Shown piece by piece: positions 26,142 through 39,578 of a DNA stretch of 64,000 nucleotides. How positions within the stretch are numbered: position 1 is the stretch's first letter; each line of letters begins with the position of its first letter. Position numbers and translations under genes: made by a program. The notes beneath the pieces were generated by a model that did not search any database, was not told where the DNA came from, and was given only the letters and a program-made list of their open reading frames with translations. Origin of the DNA: Gymnopilus junonius (lineage: Eukaryota > Basidiomycota > Agaricomycetes > Agaricales > Galerinaceae); assembly GCA_015501075.1 (NCBI GenBank), contig JADNYJ010000058.1, positions 62,001 to 126,000 of the forward strand, written 5' to 3'.

Positions 26142-29100
26142 ATGTCAGCCTTCCTTCAGCCAAACGATTATACTGCGCAAATACGTCGTCGCCTCGCCGC
26201 CGTCGAGTCCCAGATACCGATACTCCGACCAGGAGAATTCTGCGATTCAGCAACTTTTTTGGACAATCTAGGAACTGCAATCGTGGACATTATTGCGAAG
26301 ATCGCAGCATCAGAGCCCAGCCCTTTCCAGGCAGGGTATTGCAGTCAAAAAAGCGAAACGGAACTTCTCCGAGCTGTTCATACTGGCTCTTCACTTACTC
26401 TTGAAAGTGCAATTGCCCTGGGTTCCGTGGCTATCAAATTTGCTCAAGCAGATGACCCGAACCGCGGAATTATCATTAGCATGTTTGGCCGTGCCCTGAA
26501 TGAACGATGGAAAGTCAGCAAAGCAGACAAAGATCTCGACGATGCGATATACTACTTTCAGAATACTATCGAGTTCGAGCCTGCAGATGAGCCGAATCGT
26601 GCACTCCACTTTGATGATCTGGGATGTGCGCTTTGGGAACGTTATACAAGAGCCCATAGAGAAGACGATTTTGAAGCTTCAAAAGCAGCCTTTGAAGCCG
26701 CTGCAGATCTTCCTCATTCCGGCAAACCCATGTTCTTATCTAACTTAGGCAGGCTTTACAAGGACAAGGCGTTAGCAGTTCCGGAGGAGAGGAAACCTTT
26801 GTTGCAGCACAGCTTAACAGCGCACCTGCATGCTATTAGCTACATTACCCCAGAATTTCGTGCTTCCATTCGGTCCCTTTACAGGAACCTCGCTACGACG
26901 TATCTAGAGCTTTATCCCATCGATGGTGACGACCCTGTAGCATCAATAGATTCTTCCGTCAAGGAAAGAGTGCAGGCGTCCAGTAACCGTTGGATGTTCC
27001 TCTACGAGATAGGTGTCGTCTTCAGTGACAAATTTTTCGCATCTGGCAATCAAGAAGACGCAAGCCAAGCTGTCGCCATTTTGAAGTCTGCTCTCGATGA
27101 CAGCCCAGAAAACAGGACCATACTAGCCACATTGGCTAATACACTGGAGCAACAAGGCGTATCCTTACAATCTCAACAAGTCTTTGCTGAGGCATACAGG
27201 TTCTCGGAGAAAGCAATGACTCTAACCAATGGAGAGAGTCCCGATATTCTTTCGAGATGGCTGTCGGCCTCCTCGATAGCCACCCGACTGTTTGAACTCA
27301 CCAATGACCTCAAATATATCGAGAATGCAATTTCTGTGGTGCGACGTGCTCTGGCATCACCTGTTCTTGGGGGTGTTAAACGTTGGAAATTCCAGCAACT
27401 TCTAGGGGTTCAACTGAGCTACCGGTTCAAAGTATCGGAGAAGCCGAGAGACTTGGACGAGGCGGTTTTGTCCCTTAAAGCTGCGGTCGATACAACTGCT
27501 GAAGGATTGACAGATGCCGACAAGGCAGACAATCTCAGAGAGTACGGGAAAGCCCTGTTTGCACGCTTCCAAGTCAGTAAGAGGCCAGACGACTTTGACT
27601 CCGCCGTCGAAGCCCTCAAAAAAGCTGTCATTCTCTTTGGCCCGGATAAGATGACTGTTGTCGATGCAAGCAACGACCTTGCCAACGCCATGACTATCCA
27701 GTTCGACAAGACCGGCAAACTTAAAGATATCAACAAAGCTATAGACTATTATCTTCAGGCACTTGCCGCTCTGGAGCGGTTCCCCATGATTGAGGTGCGG
27801 AAGCCCGTGTATTACATGGGTCTAGGAAATGCCTTTTTTACCAAGTACGAGATGTGGGAACAGATGACAGACCTTAATCAAGCAATAGCTTACTACGAAG
27901 CAGCTGTAAAGGCCTCAGACCCATCTGACGTTCGGTTTGGGGGACGAATAGGCAGCCTTAGTAGGGCACAGCTACAGAAGTGTCGTTCCACTCATGATGG
28001 AAGACTCTTGTTGATACTGCAAGGCAATATCAAGTCGTTTCTTGCAAGGATGCCCTCTCCGTCTTCACATGAGATCGCTTTTCTTCAAAACATTTTAGGT
28101 GCTTCTTACTTGCATGAATACGATGAAAGCGACAATGAGGTTGCTTTCTTCGACAAGGCAGCGGAATCCTTCCAGGCCGCCCTGGATGCGGGAAGTGCAC
28201 ACCCTCTTGATGTCAACTTTCCTCTAATCAACCTGACCCGGGCATTGACGGGCAAGTACAGCAAAACAAGGAGTGATGCTGACTTCCTCAAGCATCGGAA
28301 CAGTTACTCAAGATACAGGGGCATTTTAGAAACCCGAATAGTAGAGAGCTGCGGAGCCTCTTGGACACTCTTGGACAATTCTCTGCACTAGTCTATGACA
28401 CCAAAAATCAACTCCAGTTCGGGAGGCTAGCGGCTAAGTATTACCTAACCATCGCTTCCGATCCAACTGCCTTTTCCGAAAGGAGATTGTGGGCGTCTTT
28501 ACAAGCATCTCGACTGATCTACGAAGTTAACCATGCCCCTGCAGATGCAAGAAATGTCCTTGTCCAGGTTGTCAAGCTTTTACCTGAAGCAATTCTCATG
28601 GGACCTAATCGTGCTGATCAGCTCCGTGCGGCTAAGGGCCTTGCCCCTCTTCCGAGCTTAATCATTTCATTTTCTCTTGCAGCGGGTGATACTCTCGAAG
28701 ATGCATTGCTCCTGTATGAGCAAAGTCGGTCCTTCATATGGAATCGGCTCCTGGACATGAAAACAGATCTGTCTGCGTTGCACGATAAACATAAAGACCT
28801 TGCGGACAGATTTGAGCACCTCAGACTGGTTTTAAACCGGGTATCCCCTCAGGCTGTTGTAACAGAGGAGTCTGCCATTTTCCGGGTCCGTCAGCATGAC
28901 CTTAGTAATGAATACAATGAAATTCTACGTCTCATTCGACTCAAGGAGGGCTTTGAGCGATTTTTGCTCCTCGACGAACCCTCTCATATCTTAGATACAG
29001 CCTCCCAAGGACCTGTCGTCATTCTCAATGCAACCAAATACCGCGGCGACGCTATTTTGATCAGTTCTGAGGGAATATCCTCTATCATGTTGCCACACTT

Positions 29101-30087
29101 CTTTTCCGATGCCTGCGTTGAGAATGGTGCCAATTACAAGAAGCTCTAGCTATCCTTAGTTCCGACCCCCAACGCGCTTCCTCGCTGTTTGAATTAACAT
29201 TGAAGTGGCTCTGGGAGGCTGCAGCGAGTCCAGTGCTAGAGAAACTTGGCTTGAATGGATTAGCAAGCAAGCCTGATCAAAAACTACCGCGTATCTGGTG
29301 GCTCGTAAGCGGTTGGATTTCATTTTTACCAATACACGCTGCTGGTGATCATATGCGAGCGATGAAGACTAGAGAGCCTTGCACCGTCATGGACAGGGTA
29401 ATTTCATCCTACACCCCTACCCTCCGCGCTCTTGAATATGCACGGAAGTCAGCCAAAGACATGTCGTTAGCTGAAAAATCCCACCCAAGTACTGCTGTAT
29501 TGATCAGCATGCCTACTACTCCTGATGACCAGGACCTGACAAATGTATCAAAGGAAGTTGCTTCTGTCGAAGAAATCATCCATACCTTCTTCCAGGTCAC
29601 CAGTTTGGAGCATCCAAGAAGACAGGATGTCATTCCTCTACTGAAGCAAGTATCTGTCGCCCATTTTGCTTGTCACGGTGTCGCCGACAGCAGTGACCCT
29701 TCTCTCAGCAAGCTCAAACTCCAAGACTGGAAGCGAAATCCTCTCGATGTTCGCTTCCTACTTCGCAATTCATTTGACCGGCTTAGATTGGTCTACCTGT
29801 CCGCCTACGAAACGGCTCTCAACAAAGTTACTCAACTTCGAGAGGAATCTATTCATCCATCTGCAGCATTCCAGATGGCAGGTGTTCCGTACGCCGTTGC
29901 CTCAATGTGGAATGTCGAGGACAACGCTTCTGTGCAGATAGCCAGTGACTTCTACTTCCGTCTTGCTGTAGGAACAGAATTTAACTTGGAGAAGTCTGCA
30001 GAGGCTTTGCACTATGCTACTATGAAGGCCCGGAACGCAGGTATGGATGCGACATTTTGGGGAGCATTTATTCATTCCGGTGCTTGA
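26142..30087 (+). CDS. TPR-CHAT protein with catalytic Cys replaced by Tyr; two frame breaks
   Basis: Essentially intronless gene, start MSAFLQPNDY at 26142, stop at 30087, about 1,310 residues. The first about 900 residues are TPR-like helical repeats (ALNERWKVSKADKDLDDAI, ALFARFQVSKRPDDFDSAV, AIDYYLQALAALERF). The C-terminal about 300 residues form a CHAT domain (caspase/separase fold): WLVSGWISFLPIHAAG, HFACHG with the catalytic His (29662-29679), and LSAYETA at 29797-29817, where the nucleophile Cys of the usual SACET motif is Tyr (codon TAC 29806-29808). WGAFIHSGA closes the domain as expected. Frames break at 28290-28291 and 29143; one extra A and one extra G respectively restore a continuous protein. 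CHAT proteins in bacteria and fungi act as proteases in immunity-like cell-death systems. Here the protease would be inactive unless the Tyr is an error. Confidence 0.88.
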
Positions 30088-30261
30088 TGGCTGGATCTCC
30101 TTCATAGGCAACAGACGTAGTGTCATTACGCAGAAAAATTCTATATGACATGCGGTAGTACGAACTTGTATGCAAATGCGTCTATAGTTTGCGTTGGCTA
30201 TGTGATGAAAGGTTCGGTGGTAACAAATGAATCCAGGGTATCTTGTACATGTAAATTACTT

Positions 30262-33200
30262 TTATTGTCTTGACGCAATGGCAGACAGAAGGATGTCATA
30301 ATCCAGCTTTGCAGCTACGCAGAAAGAAACATCAATCGCTCTGTCTTTAACAAGAATGTAAGAAAGACAGACCTTTGAGAACGAGCTGAATAAACACCCT
30401 TGCTAGTTCAGGCTCTTCCATCTGCAATCGCTGGATGTCTTCATTACTAAACTTCCACAAGATGCAAGGTTGCTCAGCGATGACGGTGGCATTTCTCGGT
30501 GAATCTGACAAAGCAGACATCTCGCCGGCCAGCGTGCCAGCCACCATCGACTCTTCGAACCGCTGTGTAGGGCTCTCGAACTCATACATCGCCCGCAAAA
30601 CACCCGACTCTATGATGTACAATCCGGTGGACGGATCGCCTTGTTTCCAAAGCACATGTCCTGCTGGAATGGATATGCGCTGCAGATATTGGCCAATAGG
30701 TCCAAACAGCGTTGGATCAACGTTCCCATATGATGAGAACGCCTTGGTAAGCGTGTTGATTGGCTCAGACTCGACGTCAGGCCCAGTTTCTGGAAAGATC
30801 TCCGTGGCGATCGTCCGATCTCCGGCATCGCGTAGATGAGAACGCCTCGGTGAGCGCACGAAAGAGCCGACGAGATGGCTATATTCAATGTCGGCATCTT
30901 GCCGCCCAGGAACCACTGATGAGAATTAGTTAGACATCCTGCGGAAGAATAACTACTAATAAACATACTAAGAAAAGTTGCAGAAGTTTCAATTTTTTGC
31001 GACCTAAACCACGCACGCAGATACGCGTTTTCGGTCCCTATAAATGCAAAGAACCCATGAGCTTCGCCCAAAGACCACTACTAAACACATTATACTCACA
31101 TTCCATAGCATCATTAAACGTCAAGAACAACTCGACACCATGGGTTCCGAGTACCTCAACACTCCTCAAAGCTTTACCAATTGGCGAATCAATGGTAAAT
31201 CCACAAAACACCAATGTGACCCTCTTGGCCGCCAACAGTCTCTGGATGCGCACGAACGCTTCAGCAGAAGACATATCCACGCCAGCGACGAGGGAAAGGT
31301 CGAGCACGAGGAATTGGATCGGCTGATGTAGCCAATAGGGCCCTTCCAAGAGATTGCGGATGGTTTCTTCAACATAGGCGATAGTGCCGAAAAATAGAAA
31401 CCCTGAATGAATATATTGCGTTAAGAATGAAGAAAACTACATGACTGTTGTAAAACCCACCTTGTAGACGAAGAATGGTCGTTTGTTTCGACACCTCGCG
31501 GATATATGCGCGTTGCAAGCTCGGCCGGCGTACTGCAGACACCGCCAAGTCTCCTGTATACATAGCACGTATACTCCGCAGCTGAGAGTTCTGTACGACG
31601 AAGAAGAAACCTATACAGAAATGGCACAATCAGCAACAAAAACCAAAGACAGAGCAGCAGCTACTCACAGCAAACAATGATCCCGAACAAAACACCGATG
31701 ACAAAGTCCCAGACAGTCATACAAACCATGATGCTAACGATGGTGATGTACTCTGACCAAGTAACACGATGTCGATTATCCCACACAGCCTCTTTGACAA
31801 GATCAATTCCCAAAACATAGATGAGTGCACCGACGACAAGAACGGCTGAACGAGCGGAAAAGCGTCAGTCATAAGTCAGAGAGTGAAACTAGGGTCATGT
31901 ACGGATAAATGCAATAGGTCCGGTCCCTATAACGAGCAAAGTAGCAGTAGCGACAGCAAGTAAGAATCCAGCGATGCGGTTGTCTCCGCCAACGCGATAA
32001 AATCTAACAATCGAATCATGAGATTTCTTTTACCACAGAGGAAAATAAACAACGCACAGAAGGGTGTTTACATAGACGAGGTAGTTTGGACTAACAGATA
32101 ACATAGCGTCAGAAAGTGGTCCTAGCTGAGAGACTGAATCTAAAAAGACATACACGGAACCAAAGATACCGGAAAGGAGGTTAGAATAGCCATGTGCAAC
32201 GAGTTCTTGGTTAGTATCGACGTCGATATTGAGAGAAACGGCTAAAGGAGGATAATCAACTCTGGTTATCCGAACTAATAGCAATGGCTTACCAAGAGCA
32301 GGAACATTCAATGGCGGATGCAAGATGTTAAAGAATAGCCTACAAGGTTCAATAATCTTCAGAGCAATATTCAGGTCAACGACCACACATCATCCACGTA
32401 CAAAGCGAATTGTGTAGGCAACGTCGACCATAAAGCGCTATATCTCACAAGCCCAAAGTCTACAATCGACAGAGAGAGAAAAGGCGCATCAGCAACAAGT
32501 CCAAAAAAAAGTTAATAAGTTGACACAGAGAACGCACCAAAGTAAGACCAGAATTTATACCAAGGCTATGCGCCGCAGCACCCATGTCAAATATCCATCC
32601 CGTCTTACGGAGACCTTCCAGATCCAACCCAGCAGCGAATACAACAACGTAAAAAACAACAGGAATAAAAATAAAATCTACAAACGTCCATCCATCACAC
32701 AATCAGAACTCAATGCTGAAACCGAAAAAAAAAGAAGAGCCACTCACAAGCCGGAAAGATGAGCTGATGGTGTATTTGTGCGTGATCACTCTCAGGAGGA
32801 TGGCAAGAGCCAAAGGCAACGTCCACAGAAGCAAATTATGCCGGTCGAGGAACATGAGCTGGAACGTGTCCCATGACAAGTTAAAGTCGTCATCTGGTAT
32901 ACGCATGCTAACAGTCAACCTAAGTAGCACATAATATTAATAATCAGAACCCCTTGAAAGCTTCGGAACAAAATCTAGACAAGACCCACCCAGTCTTGAT
33001 CAGAAACGCGCCAACGCCACCAATGCATCTATCGAAACAAAAGATCAGCACAAACGTATCCCAGCTGACCATGGGCACACGACCACAAATCCGCAGATTC
33101 TTTACGTACCCCACTAGAATATGGCGTGGGAAGAACCCCACCACTACCCCAAGCTTCAGAGCGCCGAGGAAGAAGAACGTCAGGCCTAAGTTTAGGTTTA

Positions 33201-36200
33201 GGAAGAGAAATTCAATGAGACGGGGTTTGTAAGACTCGATGGGAAGGCACCAGCTTACCGGTGAGGATTGAGCTCAGGGCATACGCCACGAGTGTCGTAG
33301 CGATGATCGCTCTGGGGTCGTCTTCGCCGATCTGGTTCGCGATGCTCATGGCTAGAACATGGAAAAAGGGCTGCGTAGCAAGTAGGATAAAGGGAATATC
33401 AATCAGACTCCATTGCCTTCAGAATAGAACAAAATAGAATAGAAAGACAGAATTCTAACCAGAAAAATCAACAGCAAGTACTCACCACAACCTCGATCAT
33501 CATGCTCCCATTCGCACCTGCGAACCCTGATCCTCCAAAAGTGTACACCAGCTGAGCGATCACGGCCGACACGAAGAACATCGACACGCCCATCGGGCCT
33601 AGGTCCGCAAATACGCCCGTTGCAGGGAAAATGATCATGCCGTCTAAACAGAAACCCATGTCAAGTGAGTTAGTAATGGCCCATAGAAAGGAGAATGGAT
33701 GAATGGGTGGAATAGAAGAATAGAAGAGTGAAGAAAATATGTTAAGAACACAAGCCGTGGATGGAATACGAAAGCGAGAGGACAGAAGAGTATGATTACT
33801 ACTCTGGCTTTTGAAAATAGGGTTGGCGTGAACGCGAAACAGTCAGAGTTGAACGGCCTTGTTCACCCACAAATTAAAAAGTGTAATTTTTCTTTTTGAA
33901 AGCAAATCCACCAAGGACGCGTGAATCGCCTCAAAAAGCATGATAGAAAAGGAACGATTCAAAAAATAAAAATAAAACTCACAAGAAACCCCGTCCAAAA
34001 CATTTAACAAACATCCCAACAACACCGCCGGAACAGCCTTGACCGCGACAACCCCATACTCAGGCACGCGCCCCAGCTCCGCCCTCGCCCTCTTCCCCAA
34101 ATTCGCCACCTCCAGCGCATCCATATTTGATTTCAATTTTAACAGGGGGTGGTACAATAACCATTTCAATTTCGAAACCGAAAATGGGCTTTTCCCTCCC
34201 GAACCACTAGGACCAGCACCATTTGCAGAAGTGAAGAGAGATCCGGGACCCCATCCTCCCGCGCCCTCTCCTTCTTCTTCTTCAATTGCTCGCAGAGACG
34301 GTGATGGTAATTGACCGTTCCCATTCCCATTCACAAACTGCTTCGCGCGATATAAAAGAGGTGTGCTTTCATCCACCTGCACCTGCACCTCTTCCTCGTG
34401 TTCATATCGCCCTATCCGATGTTTAGGAGATGGCGGCGCAGAGGAAGATGGCCCGAGTGGGCGCACGAGGGAGTTGGGAGAGCGCCAGTGCACTTGCGCT
34501 GGTGGTTTTCCTTGAAGCAGTGGTGATAGTTGTAGTTGTAGTTGAGCATGAGGTTGCGTGGGTGTACTAGCAATCGCACTAGCACTGGGTAATATCGAAG
34601 GTGATAGAGGTAATGGTAGCACAGGCACAGTGGAATAAGTATGAAGATGAGGATGAAGAGGCAGCGGACCCGGCCCCAGAGCCCGGGGCGTGCCCAGCAC
34701 AGGGCTCCCCCTCGGCGTCGTCTCAGCTCCTGAAGCTGACGGGGGAGACATGAGCGTCGTCGTCGTCGTCAGGTGTTGGGGTAGATTCAAGTTTAAGCTC
34801 GGGTGTAACCAATTTTGTTGTTGCTGTTGCTGTAATTGTTGCTGTAAATGCTGGTGCTGTTGTTGTTCGTGCCCATGCAGCAGCTGTTGCCGCTGCTGCT
34901 GGCGATACGAAGACTCCACACTTGAAGACCTCGACGTCGAAGCGGGCGAAGTATCCGACGAACCCACGCCCGACGCAGATGCAGAAACGTGCGCTGGGCG
35001 AAGTAGCGAAAGCCCCGAAGGCTTCTTCATCTTCATCTTTTGTTCTCGATTTCTCCTCTTAGTCTCAGCTTCAGCCTCTATGACATCCTCTTGACCATGT
35101 GATTGCGGTTGTAATTGCTGTTGCTCCTGCTGTTGCTTGACCGAAGACGCGGGCGCAGACAAATCAACAGAAGGTCCTGGTAAATCCAACGTCGCAATCG
35201 ACGAATCCAACCCCGCTGAATTCGGATCCTCATTCGAATTCGAGCCCAAGGTCCTCGGCGACCGCGAACTCGAATTTGAATGCATCGAGTCTCGTAGGAA
35301 AGACGACGCGAGACTGTGTAGCTGGGATTCCGAATGCGAGGCCATGGATTCGGAGATGTGGTCGTGGTCGTGGTCCCTTGGTTCCAGCTCCAGCGAGAGC
35401 TCGGAGATGGAGGAGGAGGGGTGCAGAGGAGGATGGTGTTGCAGGGCAGATGGAGATTGGGGAAATATGAATTCGTTGGCGTTGGAGTTGGCGTCGTCGG
35501 TAATGTTAGTGTTAGCGTCGGCAGAAGCCACGCCCGTCGTTGTCGCTAAAGGTCCTGGTGGTAACACCGGCAATCTCGGCGTAGTGCCCGCGTCCTCAGG
35601 CGTCCCTTTAAAAGAAGCCACCGACGGCAAGGAGGACATTTGTTGGTGTATACTCCCCCACGAACGCGGGAAGGACCCTGCGCCTGCGCCACCACCGCTG
35701 GCAAAGGGGGACGATGGGGCAGGGAAAGGCATATTCGACAGCTGAAGCGTCGCCGCGCGTATAGAGTCAGGCGAATGCGCTACGGTGTCTGGGGGAGAGA
35801 AGGGCGAGGAGGAGGAGGAGGAGGAGGGGAGCATGGAGGGCACATTGTAAGATTTGGGCTGGAGGAGTCTGTATGTATAATATGTAATAAAAGTTAGTAA
35901 CCTGAGACTTTAGAATGAATGAAAATGGTAAATGGATGTCAAGGGTAAGCGAGAGAGAAGAACGCAAGTAAAAATGTATGTGTGCGTGCGTAGGAAGGAA
36001 AAGGGATGGAAATAGAGTGTGGATCGCGTATTGCGACCATAGCTGATGACGGAACTTGTACCGGAAGACTATAATTGCGAACGTGCGCGTGATTTGGTTC
36101 CAAGAGCACGAACGCGCAAGTAAGTGGGACAGAGGAGTGGGAAACCTTGGAAGACAGGGATTCGAGAATCAAGGATCAGAGAAAAAGAGAAATCGAGAAG

Positions 36201-36793
36201 GCAGGGAAGGCAGGCACTGTGACTGAAGCACAGGCAACGTTGGACAGGACAATGAATGGGAAGGGTAAAAGACGGTGCATGACATGAAGGATGGCACTGG
36301 ATGAGGTCAGATGGCGCGTTAATAGCTCAGTATTGGCGCCAATTCGCCATTGAACCGTTGGCGTGCCATGCCATAATGCCTCATTAACATTTCCCAAAGC
36401 GGGATATAGAAACGATATAATAACGCAAAGAAAAGGAACCACTTACCCCGCTCGATGTAACGAAGGTGAATCGCTGAGCTGCTGATGCGCTGAGGGCTGC
36501 TCCAACGCACTGCCCTCCTCCAAGTCGCCTTCAAGCGCACTCTCTTCTAACGGCTCTCCACTACGACGGTCCTGTCTCAGCGAACGCGCCTCAGACGGCG
36601 ACGGGAGCCTAAAATCCGAAAAGCGACGCTGCATGTACCCGATAAAGGAGGAAATAGAGCCAGCCGAGCTCAACGGTTGCTGGCCTGGGCTCAGAGGGGT
36701 CTCAGATTCGGATAGTCTGAGGGATGGGGGTGATGCGGGTGGGTTATGGAGGGAGTTATTGGAGGTGCTATCTTCATGCTGCTGTAGGTCCAT
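30262..36793 (-). CDS. SulP (SLC26) transporter with STAS and cyclic-nucleotide-binding-like domains
   Basis: A minus-strand gene of about 17 exons. Placed exons include 36793-36447, 35868-33983, 33643-33486, 33370-33259, 33185-33110, 33028-32990 and 32919-32748; later exons run to a TAA at 30262-30264. A very long, Ser/Pro/Gln-rich N-terminus (about 700 residues, with CAG/CAA runs near 34820-34900) precedes the SulP core ([59 protein letters not shown]). A STAS domain follows ([19 protein letters not shown]), then a cNMP-binding fold ([35 protein letters not shown]). This architecture matches yeast YGR125W (Vsb1), linked to vacuolar basic amino-acid storage. Intron 1 is unusually long (578 bp). 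Single-base losses are inferred near 32565 and 32685. Confidence 0.92.
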
Positions 36794-37130
36794 ATGTTAT
36801 TTAAGATAGCACCAAACTGTGTTCCGAATGGGTTTGAGTATTGGCCTTTGGTTTATCCTATCATGCCTTTGGAAATTGATAAGAAATAAGGCCGAAGCAC
36901 CGAAATAGTTGTATCTTTGCTTTCTGTGAATGTCGCGCGTCTTTCATGTATAGGAACAAGCACTGGGCTCACAGAGGTATCTGTAGGAACAGTCGTATCG
37001 CAACGCAAGGCAAATGGGCTGCAGGCCTTGGCACACGATAAGGGAGAGCAGGCGATGATTGAAACTCCGCTCGGTTCCGTCCGCCAACATTGATTTGATT
37101 CCGCCAGGACAGACGCGGTGCTCACAAGCC
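36794..37130. promoter_or_regulatory. Shared divergent promoter region
   Basis: The 337 bp between the start codons of the SulP gene (minus) and the CFIm25 gene (plus) must contain both promoters. No specific factor site can be assigned by eye. Confidence 0.5.
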
Positions 37131-39151
<2,021 letters not shown>

Positions 39152-39578
39152 TTGCAATGGCATTTGTTTCTCTTTTCTCTTTTCTTTCGACCGAACTTGA
39201 GGCTTGCCTATCATTGCATGTGCATGTCCCCTGCCTCTCTGCAGAACACCCTTCTGTCCTTGTAGCCTCCCCAAAAAAAATTCGCTCAACAACCTCGACT
39301 TTTGAAAGTCCAACCGTTGGCTATGCAAGTTGAATCATGAAACGAAACTTTGAAACGCACACTCGCACTCGCGCTGGCCTCTAACTCTGCAAGCTCCAAG
39401 GCTATGAAGGACTGGACTTGTGGGCCGGAGAGAGCCCCCTTGGCCTTTGAACGACTTTAGCTTTAGATTATCTTTGATTCTTGGCTTGGAGATACTGTTC
39501 GAGTTGGACCCTTTTTTTCCTCGTGTAATAACCAGTCTTTTTTTCCCTTCTTTGACGTCTCTTGTGTCTACCTTAAAA
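39152..39578. other. Intergenic between tandem genes
   Basis: T-rich flank after the CFIm25 stop and promoter of the NLR-like gene. The small frames at 39086-39333 on both strands carry no motif. Confidence 0.5.

Noticed and set aside
34690..35745. Plus-strand Cys-rich and Glu/Ser-rich frames
   Set aside because: They are antisense translations of the polyglutamine and Ser/Pro-rich N-terminus of the SulP gene; Cys runs arise from TGC/TGT complementary to CAG/CAA-type repeats.
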